DNA from: Rhodocyclaceae bacterium
GTDB lineage: Bacteria; Pseudomonadota; Gammaproteobacteria; Burkholderiales; Rhodocyclaceae
Assembly: GCA_016721505.1 (NCBI GenBank)
Contig: JADKHX010000009.1
Location: 153,463 to 217,462 of the forward strand
Direction: 5' to 3'
Length of the DNA: 64,000 nucleotides
Shown: in pieces, positions 29,530 to 36,762 of the stretch
Layout: every line of letters begins with the position of its first letter
Numbering within the stretch: the first letter of the stretch is position 1
Translations under genes and position numbers: made by a program
Notes under the pieces: generated by a model
Database searches by the model: none
The model's input: only the letters and a program-made list of their open reading frames with translations
What the model was told of the DNA's origin: nothing

Positions 29530-30138
29530 ATGATTGAACTTTTGACTAAACGCCTGCATGACTATCGCCCGCGCCGGATACCGGGACGGAATTTAGTCAC
29601 TCGCTGCGGGGTTGTGATTTTGATTGCCGAACACGGACTGAAAAAGTCTGATGCGATGCCTACGATTTTGATGATGCAACGCGCCGAACGCGCCGGCGAT
29701 CCGTGGTCAGGCGATGTGTCTTTCCCCGGTGGCAAACAAGATGCAAGCGATGCCAATACACGCGCTGCTGCACTACGTGAGTTGCACGAGGAAACTGGAT
29801 TTATTGCAGATGGTATGGTCACGCCGATAGGAAGATTGTCTGACCGAGTAACGCGCGAACACGGACGCAATCGACCGATGATTGTCTCGCCTTATGTTTA
29901 TGTCACGCAAAAGGCGGTGGCGCTTAAACCAGGCGCAGAAGCGGCATCGTTGGTCTGGGTACCGCTGTCATTTTTGACCGACCGCGCACGCCGTACGCGA
30001 AAAATCTGGCGCGTTGCCGGTGTGCCGCTTCCCGCTCCTGCTATCGACATCGGCAGTGCAGTTTTGTGGGGATTGTCGCTAATGATGGCGGATGAATTGG
30101 TCAGAGCAGGGGGATTGAAAAGCCTAGGCAAAGCGTGA
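29530..30138 (+). CDS. Nudix hydrolase, CoA-pyrophosphatase type
   Basis: About 200 residues. The UPF0035/CoA-specific segment MMQRAERAGDPWSGDVSFPG precedes the Nudix box GGKQDASDANTRAAALRELH followed by EETGF. Such enzymes hydrolyse CoA and related diphosphates in the cytoplasm. An upstream in-frame ATG at 29518 adds four residues; I chose MIELLTKRLHDY because homologues begin near there. It converges on a GST gene, and the space between is filled by a near-perfect palindrome that probably terminates both. Confidence 0.88.
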   Translation: MIELLTKRLHDYRPRRIPGRNLVTRCGVVILIAEHGLKKSDAMPTILMMQRAERAGDPWSGDVSFPGGKQDASDANTRAAALRELHEETGFIADGMVTPIGRLSDRVTREHGRNRPMIVSPYVYVTQKAVALKPGAEAASLVWVPLSFLTDRARRTRKIWRVAGVPLPAPAIDIGSAVLWGLSLMMADELVRAGGLKSLGKA

Positions 30139-30182
30139 GCGAGTTGGTGCTGACCACACGCCGTGTGGTTAGCACCAACTCA
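30139..30182. repeat. Head-to-head pair of the dispersed repeat forming a 39-bp palindrome
   Basis: Arms 30142-30160 and 30162-30180 are complementary over 19 bases around a single central C. The one mismatch becomes a G-U pair in RNA. Each arm begins with the repeat's AGTTGGTGCT. It lies 3 bases after the Nudix stop and 30 bases before the end of the converging GST gene. Confidence 0.9.
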
Positions 30183-30210
30183 AATTACGCCGATCAACAA
30201 GCGCTTGCGA

Positions 30211-30825
30211 TCAAGCCTTAATCAAGCCTTCGGCGCGCATTGCGGCGATGACTTTCTCACGGCTGCCAACGCGAGTGACGAAAGCTTTGACCAGCGGCCA
30301 CTGGGCAAGATCAATGCCGACGAAATTTGTCCAGTTGGCGACGACGAACAAGTAGGCGTCGGCGACGGTGAAGGTGTCACCCATCAGATAGGCGCGGCCA
30401 TCCGCTAATTCGGTTTCAATGAATGCCATTTTGCGTCCAACCAAGGCGACAGCCGCGGCACGAGCTTCGGCTGAAAGATCGGGCGAGAACAATGGGCCGA
30501 AGGCTTTGTGTAATTCAGAGCCGATGTAGTTCAGGTGTGATTGCACTTGCGCCCGCTCTATGCTGCCAGCTTTAGGTAGCAATCCAGCGGCAGGGTTTTG
30601 GTCAGCAATGTATTGCAATATTGCCGGCCCTTCGGTCAGGATTACGTCGTTGTCCAGGCGCAGCGCGGGCACATAGCCTTTCCGGTTGATCACTTGAAAA
30701 TCCGCACCCGATGCGGTCTTTTGTGTTTTGGTGTCGACCTTTTCAACCTCGAAAGTCGCGCCGATTTCGTGCAAGGCGATGTGTGAAGCGAGTGAGCAAG
30801 CGGCGGGCATGTAATAAAGTTTCAT
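30211..30825 (-). CDS. gstA: Beta-class glutathione S-transferase
   Basis: A 204-residue GST resembling E. coli GstA. MKLYYMPAACSLASHIALHE contains the Cys-10 typical of beta-class enzymes. YVPALRLDNDVILTEGPAIL supplies the cis-Pro and the EG glutathione contact. The C-terminal half has GSELHKAFGPLFSPD and the capping segment GDTFTVADAYLFVVANWTNF. It is transcribed divergently from an HxlR regulator across about 150 bases that carry two similar putative operator half-sites. Role: thiol conjugation or reduction of electrophiles and peroxides. Confidence 0.92.
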   Translation of the reverse strand: MKLYYMPAACSLASHIALHEIGATFEVEKVDTKTQKTASGADFQVINRKGYVPALRLDNDVILTEGPAILQYIADQNPAAGLLPKAGSIERAQVQSHLNYIGSELHKAFGPLFSPDLSAEARAAAVALVGRKMAFIETELADGRAYLMGDTFTVADAYLFVVANWTNFVGIDLAQWPLVKAFVTRVGSREKVIAAMRAEGLIKA

Positions 30826-30904
30826 TGCGGTGTTTCCTTTCGTAATGGAAGATTTTGCGAATCAGTGCGCATGGTATTGGCAATGATTTCGTTTGTAAAC
30901 TAGA

Positions 30905-30946
30905 TTTCCATTGGATACTATAATATTCGGTTTCCAAATGGTTACT
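30905..30946. promoter_or_regulatory. Two direct-repeat half-sites between gstA and hxlR-type gene
   Basis: TTTCCATTGGATACT (about 30905-30919) and TTTCCAAATGGTTACT (30931-30946) are similar and spaced about 26 bases apart in the divergent promoter region. This is consistent with binding of the adjacent HxlR regulator, but that is inference. Confidence 0.5.
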
Positions 30947-30972
30947 AAGTTAACTCACTCAGTTGAATAAAT

Positions 30973-31338
30973 ATGGTGCTAAAAGTCCGCAAGAATCAAA
31001 GCCCCAAGCCGCCTGAGGCCTGTCCAATATCAACTTGCATGTCATTCCTGGGCGGTGCATGGACGGCTAATATCATCTGGAATCTCACCGGCGGGCCACG
31101 ACGCTTTAACGAATTGCGCGCCGATATTCCGAAAATATCGCCAAAAATTTTGTCCGCGCGGGTTCGTTTTTTGGAAGTCGAAGGCATCATTAGCCGTGAA
31201 GTGAAAACCACATCGCCGCCATCGGTTGAATATTCGCTGACCAAACTTGGCCGTGAATTGCTACCCGCAATTGAAGCCGTAGCCTCGGTGGGACAAAAGC
31301 TAAAGAAACGCAATATCGAACGCAAAAATTCCGCTTGA
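30973..31338 (+). CDS. HxlR-family winged-helix regulator
   Basis: A 121-residue DNA-binding protein. The MarR-like winged helix reads CMSFLGGAWTANIIWNLTGG, PRRFNELRADIPKISPKILS (recognition helix), ARVRFLEVEGIISREVKTTS and VEYSLTKLGRELLPAIEAVA. HxlR regulators act as dimers and often sense electrophiles or oxidants through N-terminal cysteines; ACPISTC here could serve. It is divergent from a beta-class GST gene, so control of that gene in response to thiol-reactive stress is a reasonable inference. Confidence 0.9.
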   Translation: MVLKVRKNQSPKPPEACPISTCMSFLGGAWTANIIWNLTGGPRRFNELRADIPKISPKILSARVRFLEVEGIISREVKTTSPPSVEYSLTKLGRELLPAIEAVASVGQKLKKRNIERKNSA

Positions 31339-31390
31339 GCGGGCGTTGCGATTACCTCGCGTCGCCTGAGCCCGTTGCTTGGGCAGTGAC

Positions 31391-32038
31391 TTAATGTGTG
31401 TCCGCTGCCGCGCGCTGGATAGTCGCCAACAAAGTCCCAGCGACGACAAACATGCTGCCGAACACGCGATTCAGCGTGCCGATGTGCGCAGGTGATTTGA
31501 GTGCTCTCAACACGCGCGATGCTAGCGCCGTATAGCCGCCCATCACCACTAAGTCGGTAAATCCTATAGTCGCTCCGATGATGAAATATTGCGGCCATAG
31601 CGCTTGAGTCGGGTCTATGAAGTGCGGCACCACGGCCAGCAAAAATATCGTGCCTTTGGGATTGACGGCGTTGATAACCCATCCCCGAAGAATCATGCGG
31701 CGTGCGGTAACGTTGGTAGTACCAACACCATCCGCAGGCACATCTAGCGGCATACTTGGCGCACGAAACTGTGAAATACCAAGCCAGATTAAGTACCCGG
31801 CACCAAGCCATTTGATAACGCCAAAAGCCAGCGACGATGTCGCAACGATAGTACCCAACCCGACACCGACGATGATGACCTGCGTCCAGATGCCGAGTAT
31901 CAAGCCTATCGTCGTAATGTAGCCGCGCAAGAAACCGTGGTTGAGTCCAGCACTCATCGCCGCCACTGCTCCCGCGCCCGGCGAAATACTTATCGCCCAT
32001 GATGCGGCGAAGAAGGCTAACCAAACTGAAAGTTCCAT
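31391..32038 (-). CDS. LysE-family amino-acid exporter
   Basis: A 215-residue inner-membrane protein with about six hydrophobic segments, beginning MELSVWLAFFAASWAISISP and continuing GAGAVAAMSAGLNHGFLRG, the LysE/RhtB N-terminal motif. WVINAVNPKGTIFLLAVVPH is the second conserved stretch. These proteins export amino acids or related metabolites. I chose the ATG at 32036-32038 as it begins the family's first membrane helix; the longer frame upstream overlaps the preceding gene. It follows a proline iminopeptidase and an oligopeptidase on the same strand, which suggests export of amino acids released from peptides. Confidence 0.88.
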   Translation of the reverse strand: MELSVWLAFFAASWAISISPGAGAVAAMSAGLNHGFLRGYITTIGLILGIWTQVIIVGVGLGTIVATSSLAFGVIKWLGAGYLIWLGISQFRAPSMPLDVPADGVGTTNVTARRMILRGWVINAVNPKGTIFLLAVVPHFIDPTQALWPQYFIIGATIGFTDLVVMGGYTALASRVLRALKSPAHIGTLNRVFGSMFVVAGTLLATIQRAAADTH

Positions 32039-32066
32039 GCTGAAAATCCCGAAAATTTGTTGATGC

Positions 32067-33029
32067 TTAGATGAAACGACCGTTGGTTTTGAACTGATCG
32101 GTCGCGGCGACGAGCGCCGCAGAAATACCAGGTTCAAACGCCGAATGACCGGCATCGGGAATCATCTGAAACACCGCTTCCGGCCAAGCTTGGTGCAAGC
32201 GATAGGCCGATAGCGGTGGGCAGACGACATCGTAGCGACCTTGCACAATGACGGCTGGCAGGTGTCGAATTTTGTCGACATTGCGGATCAATTGATCTTC
32301 GCTGAGGAAGGAGTCGTGCAGGAAGTAGTGCGCTTCGAGACGGCCGATGCCGAGACCGACTTCTTCTGATCCGAAATGATCAGTCACATCCGGCTGCGGC
32401 AGCAGATGCAGACAGCTGCCTTCGTAGCGGCTCCAGGTGCGGGCGGCGGCAGTGTAGATTTTCGGGTCGTCGCAAAATAGTAATTTCGCATAGGCCTGCA
32501 ACACGTTGCCGCGCTCAGCTTCCGGCAAGGGTGCAACCAAGCGCGCGTGCTCTTCGGGGAAGAACCATTTCACGCCATTGAGAAACCAGTCGATCTCGGC
32601 AGGCGTGCATAAAAATATCCCGCGTAAGACAAAACCTGTGCATCGTTCTGCATGAGCTTGACCATAAGCCAGCGCCAGCGTGGAGCCCCAAGAGCCGCCG
32701 AACACCAACCATTTTTCGATGTGCAACATTTCGCGGATTTGTTCGATGTCTTGAATCAATAATTGGGTGGTGTTGTTGCGATACTCGCCCAATGGCGTTG
32801 ATTGTCCTGCGCCGCGTTGATCAAACAAGACGATACGGTAATACGCCGGATCGAAAAATTGCCGATGCGTTGGCGACAAACCACCGCCCGGTCCGCCGTG
32901 CAGAAAAATCACCGGAATGCCATTGGGATTGCCGCATTCTTCCCAATAAATGTTGTGGATTTCATCGACCGCCAAACGGCCGCTGCGAGTGGGTTCTAGC
33001 GCTGGATATAGTGCGGTGTTGGTGCTCAT
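32067..33029 (-). CDS. pip: Proline iminopeptidase
   Basis: A 320-residue alpha/beta hydrolase of the S33 family that removes N-terminal proline. IPVIFLHGGPGGGLSPTHRQ is the oxyanion HGGPG motif, VLFDQRGAGQSTP follows, and the nucleophile is in WLVFGGSWGSTLALAYGQAH. The acid is in VQGRYDVVCPPLSAYRL and the His in MIPDAGHSAFEPGI. I chose MSTNTALYPALEPTRSGRLA at 33029, the usual N terminus; its ATG overlaps the stop of the upstream M3 peptidase (ATGA). It is probably co-transcribed with that peptidase and with the LysE exporter downstream. Confidence 0.93.
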   Translation of the reverse strand: MSTNTALYPALEPTRSGRLAVDEIHNIYWEECGNPNGIPVIFLHGGPGGGLSPTHRQFFDPAYYRIVLFDQRGAGQSTPLGEYRNNTTQLLIQDIEQIREMLHIEKWLVFGGSWGSTLALAYGQAHAERCTGFVLRGIFLCTPAEIDWFLNGVKWFFPEEHARLVAPLPEAERGNVLQAYAKLLFCDDPKIYTAAARTWSRYEGSCLHLLPQPDVTDHFGSEEVGLGIGRLEAHYFLHDSFLSEDQLIRNVDKIRHLPAVIVQGRYDVVCPPLSAYRLHQAWPEAVFQMIPDAGHSAFEPGISAALVAATDQFKTNGRFI

Positions 33030-34921
33030 TGCAAGATGGCTCCTTGGGCGGTGGCGGGGTATTGCTGGTATATCCAACGTTCAAAGTTTTGACACATCGC
33101 GTCGTCGGATTGGCTGTTATCGGCCAGCACCTCTGCACCATGGACGATACGGATGGTCGCGTCCAAGTTGCCTGCCGTCACCGCGGGATATTCGCGCGTT
33201 GCAGCCGTAGCGATTTTGGCTTTGGCTTCGGCCCAAGCTTCATCGACGGTTTGATTGCAGCTATCGGCCAGATACTTTGCATTGAACGGCTCGCCAGTGA
33301 GGCTGATCAAGGTTTCGTTGTGGCTCAAGCTGTTGCCGGGCGCCCAGTAATGCTCGGCCAGTGCGGGACCAATCGCCGGGTTGTCGGTCAGATAGCCGTA
33401 CTTGCGCTCGAAATAGGCACGCGTTTGATACACCGCCATGTTGGCCAACAAGTAGCCTTGATACGACGCAGCAGATTCCTGATTCAGCAAATGCGGAATC
33501 GCCAACAGCGGGCGCGGCCCAACCGGAATACCAAGGATGCGTTGTTCGCACTGACGCGCCAGCGCAAGTACCGTTTCGTCGTTCAGCGCATCATCGCTTA
33601 GCTGATATAGCGCACGCTCGAAATACGGCACCACCAAAATGCCGCGCTCGGCATAGGCGGCGAACGGTTGCGTAGTCTCGATCCGTTGCCGGATCAGCGC
33701 ATCGGGAATCGCCTCGCCGGCGGCATTGCGGGCGTAGCGCTTGAGCCAGTCGGCATCCTCGAGCAAGCTGTCGCAGAACATCGACTGTGTCTCGGCATAG
33801 GCCATCGAAGTCGGCGGAAATTCCTGCGAGAAGCAGGGCGAGTTCTGCGTCACGTTGGCGAAATGCGCGGCGTGTCCACCTTCGTGAAACAGCGTGTTGA
33901 TTGCCCGCGCACCACTGCCCACCTGGTCCGGCTGCGCCTCGGCAGTGAAGTTAATTTGGCCGGCGACCCAATGCTTATTGCCGTCGAAAAAACTGGGAAT
34001 CGGGCCATGACAAAAACCGTTTTGATATTTACCTTTGCGCTCCAGCAAATCCAATTGCAGTGTTGCGCCGCGATACGAAATGCCGAGACGGCGGAAGCTT
34101 TCCACCCAGCGCTGCAAGCCTTTGGCGAACGACAAATACGGATCGAACTGGCGGGTGATGTCGCCGCTGATATTGAAGCGAAGATTCCACGGTTTGGTTG
34201 CATCGCTGCCATGCGTTTGCGTCAGGTCCTGCATCGCTCGTTCGTTGGCGGAACGCGTCCGTGCTTCAAAGTCGTCGAGTACCGCAAACAATTCGGCTGA
34301 CGACATCTGCTCGTTTTTGCGCACCTTGTATTCGAAATAATCGGGAAAGCCCTGGGCGCGGGCAAAGGCATTACGTTTGCGCACAATGTCGAGGAAGCCG
34401 TTGGCCAGTACCCATTTTTCCAAACCCAACAGAGCATCGTGTGAACTCTTGCGCGCCGCTTCATTCGGGTTGGTGCCAAGATTGGTGCTGAGCATGGAGA
34501 GCGTCGCTTCCTCGCGCTCGCCAGCCTCGTTGATATGATGCAAGGCCAAATCCTTGCGCTTAGCAAACAGGTCTGATTCCATATCGATCAGTTCGCGCAT
34601 CAGTTCGCGGGCTGCATCGCTATCGACGATGTTGCATTCAAACAATGCCAGCCAGCCTTTCAGGCCGTGTTGCAAGCTTTGTTTCTCGGCGGATTCGGGC
34701 TTCTGTTCTAGCGTTGCCAGCGCTTCGCGCACGCTGGCGAGTCTGGCGGGATCGGAGATAAATGACTTGTAGGCCTGTTCCGCCTTGGCAAATCCGGCGT
34801 GATCGTCGGAGAAAGCCATGTAGGTGCTCCAGAACAGGTCTTCTTTGGTTTTGTGTACGGTGAGGTAGTCGTGGTTAAGGGATTCAAACAGCTGGCGGGG
34901 AGTTGTCATGGCGGATTCCAT
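33026..34921 (-). CDS. M3-family zinc metallopeptidase
   Basis: A cytoplasmic peptidase of about 630 residues. The zinc site is HEGGH in AINTLFHEGGHAAHFANVTQ, with the downstream Glu in PPTSMAYAETQSMFCDSLL. The substrate-binding part includes NGFCHGPIPSFFDGNKHW. There is no signal peptide. It resembles oligoendopeptidase/thimet-type enzymes but not PepF at 27484-29352; the two are distinct. I prefer the ATG at 34921 (MESAMTTPRQLFESL), which has a TCAGGT-like ribosome site, over the one at 34909. It is the first gene of a peptidase-pip-exporter unit. Confidence 0.88.
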   Translation of the reverse strand: MESAMTTPRQLFESLNHDYLTVHKTKEDLFWSTYMAFSDDHAGFAKAEQAYKSFISDPARLASVREALATLEQKPESAEKQSLQHGLKGWLALFECNIVDSDAARELMRELIDMESDLFAKRKDLALHHINEAGEREEATLSMLSTNLGTNPNEAARKSSHDALLGLEKWVLANGFLDIVRKRNAFARAQGFPDYFEYKVRKNEQMSSAELFAVLDDFEARTRSANERAMQDLTQTHGSDATKPWNLRFNISGDITRQFDPYLSFAKGLQRWVESFRRLGISYRGATLQLDLLERKGKYQNGFCHGPIPSFFDGNKHWVAGQINFTAEAQPDQVGSGARAINTLFHEGGHAAHFANVTQNSPCFSQEFPPTSMAYAETQSMFCDSLLEDADWLKRYARNAAGEAIPDALIRQRIETTQPFAAYAERGILVVPYFERALYQLSDDALNDETVLALARQCEQRILGIPVGPRPLLAIPHLLNQESAASYQGYLLANMAVYQTRAYFERKYGYLTDNPAIGPALAEHYWAPGNSLSHNETLISLTGEPFNAKYLADSCNQTVDEAWAEAKAKIATAATREYPAVTAGNLDATIRIVHGAEVLADNSQSDDAMCQNFERWIYQQYPATAQGAILQ

Positions 34922-34995
34922 ACCTGATCGGCGCAAGAGAAGGGCAGGATTTTCGCATACCAAATTTGTGATTGGATGTTGCTCGTGAGTGTCTC

Positions 34996-35021
34996 GCCAG
35001 TTGGTGCTGGTCGCACACCGT
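34996..35021 (+). repeat. Dispersed 26-bp repeat, intergenic copy
   Basis: GCCAGTTGGTGCTGGT, CGC, ACACCGT. It lies between the peptidase promoter and the end of ccdB. Confidence 0.88.
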
Positions 35022-35061
35022 TCGTTCGACGCACTTATACAAAATCACGGTATGTTTTTGT

Positions 35062-35361
35062 CTAAAACCCCTGCATCAAGAAATCGAGCGCCGCGACGAT
35101 TTCGCCACGCTGTATGTCCAGGGTAGTAACCGGAGCGGTGAGAATTGCGTTTGGTACGGCGGCAATGAATTGGGTTGCCATCAACATTTCCTTGCCGCCG
35201 ATAGAAAACACGGGGTTTAGCACCCGTGCCGGGAGTGGTGCCTTGCTGCGCGGCAGCAAGGGCACAACAACGCGGGTCTTTAAGTGGTCAAGAAGCTGCG
35301 ACTGGACGACGAGTAAGAACCCTGCACCGTCTGGGTTGGTATGAACGTCAAAACGCGCCAT
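35062..35361 (-). CDS. ccdB: CcdB-type toxin (gyrase poison)
   Basis: A 99-residue protein, MARFDVHTNPDGAGFLLVVQ with SQLLDHLKTRVVVPLLPRSK, ending GEIVAALDFLMQGF. These are the hallmarks of CcdB, which traps DNA gyrase cleavage complexes when free of antitoxin. Its ATG overlaps the ccdA stop by one base (TGATG), the usual coupling in this locus type. A TTG one codon earlier is less likely to be the start. Chromosomal location and the absence of plasmid genes nearby suggest a resident module. Confidence 0.93.
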   Translation of the reverse strand: MARFDVHTNPDGAGFLLVVQSQLLDHLKTRVVVPLLPRSKAPLPARVLNPVFSIGGKEMLMATQFIAAVPNAILTAPVTTLDIQRGEIVAALDFLMQGF

Positions 35362-35633
35362 CAAAAACTCCGATACTTTGCCAGCGGCAAGCCGTGCTTT
35401 TCAAAATACGTATTTGAACTATCGAGTGCCGCGCGGTTCTCGGCCAACCACAACTCGGCGCGCCTATCTGCAATCGCCTTAGCCAAGCCTGTTTCCGCTG
35501 CTTTAGATATATTGACCTCCAGCGCTTTAGCTTCTATCAGAAGTTGTTGATTGATTGAAACATTGGTCGGCTTCTTTTGGTGTTTGGCGCTTTGAACCTG
35601 AGTAGTCATTTTCTGCTCCATAGTTATGTGCAT
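35361..35633 (-). CDS. ccdA: CcdA-type antitoxin
   Basis: About 80-90 residues. The N-terminal ribbon-helix-helix part, PTNVSINQQLLIEAKALEVN, binds the operon promoter. The C-terminal part, LAKAIADRRAELWLAENRAA then NTYFEKHGLPLAKYRSF, matches the CcdB-neutralising tail with its conserved W.EN.AA and G.PL...R. Several in-frame ATGs exist at the 5' end; MTTQVQSAKHQKKPTNV may be the real start. Autoregulation by the CcdA-CcdB complex is expected from the family. Confidence 0.92.
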   Translation of the reverse strand: MHITMEQKMTTQVQSAKHQKKPTNVSINQQLLIEAKALEVNISKAAETGLAKAIADRRAELWLAENRAALDSSNTYFEKHGLPLAKYRSF

Positions 35634-35694
35634 AAATCATGCGCAGATAATAGCTCGATTTAATTCGTGGCGAAAGGTATGCAGTTAATAATTT

Positions 35695-35720
35695 GCCGGT
35701 TGGTGCTGGTAAGACGCCGT
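35695..35720 (+). repeat. Dispersed 26-bp repeat, intergenic copy
   Basis: GCCGGTTGGTGCTGGT, AAG, ACGCCGT. It lies between the divergent ccdAB and ArsA-like genes. Confidence 0.88.
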
Positions 35721-35808
35721 CGTTCGCCATTGACGCCGCTCTGGATATACTTCCTCCACCTTTCATTGCGCGCCGGGCCAATGACCTCAACGTTGTTTCT
35801 TTCGATAC

Positions 35809-36762
35809 ATGAGCGTGATTGCATTTGATCGTCGACTACTAATACTCAGCGGCAAAGGCGGCGTTGGCAAGTCCACGGTCGCCGTTGCGGTGGGATTGCG
35901 CGCGGCGGAGCAGGGCTTGGAAACGCTGATCTGCGAAATGGGTGAAAACGAAAAGATTGCGCCGCTGTTTGGCCGTGCGGCCTCCAGTTTTCGTGAGACG
36001 CCGCTGGGTGTGCCGCGTTTGTCGTCGATTTATCTGGATCCGCAGGAAGCGTTTAACGACTACGTGCGTGCCAGTCTGAAGTTGGCGGCATTGGCAAGGC
36101 CGTTGATCGAATCACGCTTGATTCGGGCTTTCGTTCAGGCTGCACCTGGGCTTAAAGAGATCATGACGCTGACCAAACTGATGGAGTTTGAACGGCTAAA
36201 AGATCGTAAAGGCAAGCCGAAATATGATCTGATTATTTTGGACGCGCCAGCCACCGGGCATGGCATGACTTTGTTCCGCTCGCCAATGCTGGCGATGCGC
36301 GCAACCAAGGTGGGGCCGATTTATCAGAAGGCCAAGTTGATCTCTGATCTGCTCGCGGATACGGCTCGCACACGAATGCATATCGTAACGCTGGCAGAAG
36401 AAATGCCAGTCGCGGAAACCTTGGAAATGATTGCGGCGATGCGTGGCGATTTGCATATTCCACTAGGTGATATTGTGATCAATGCAGTGGCACCGCCAGC
36501 CTTTCAGGAGGCTTCCGGCGAGCTGCTAGACGCGTTACAGCAAGCCCCAGCCATCACCGCCGCTGCTGGTTGTTGGGGTGCAATCGGTCCGCAAGCGGTA
36601 ATGGCGGTGGCGGCGCACATGGACGGACGCAGTAGGCTCAACGCGCACTATGTGCGACAGCTGCAAGACAGCACTGATCTAGCAACGATAGTGCTGCCGT
36701 TTGTCTTCGATACGCCTTGGAATGTCGCCAGCGCTCAGAAGCTGGCGGCACTTTTGCGATGA
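35809..36762 (+). CDS. ArsA/Get3-like ATPase, first of a pair
   Basis: A 317-residue P-loop ATPase with deviant Walker A RLLILSGKGGVGKSTVAVAV. It has CEMGENEKIAPLFGR, a long alpha-helical insert, and switch II-like YDLIILDAPATGHGMTLFRS. The C-terminal part carries VINAVAPPAFQEASGELL. ArsA/Get3 proteins are dimeric ATPases that either drive arsenite pumps or handle membrane-protein tails. No arsB/arsR and no CxxC metal site is seen, so an arsenic role is unlikely. Its stop overlaps the start of a second, different ArsA-like gene (ATGA), which suggests a heterodimer. Confidence 0.88.
   Translation: MSVIAFDRRLLILSGKGGVGKSTVAVAVGLRAAEQGLETLICEMGENEKIAPLFGRAASSFRETPLGVPRLSSIYLDPQEAFNDYVRASLKLAALARPLIESRLIRAFVQAAPGLKEIMTLTKLMEFERLKDRKGKPKYDLIILDAPATGHGMTLFRSPMLAMRATKVGPIYQKAKLISDLLADTARTRMHIVTLAEEMPVAETLEMIAAMRGDLHIPLGDIVINAVAPPAFQEASGELLDALQQAPAITAAAGCWGAIGPQAVMAVAAHMDGRSRLNAHYVRQLQDSTDLATIVLPFVFDTPWNVASAQKLAALLR

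Noticed and set aside
31700..31735. GTTGGTAGTACCAAC palindrome in the lysE gene as another repeat copy
   Set aside because: It shares only part of the core and has a different internal order; I could not align it convincingly with the 26-bp element.
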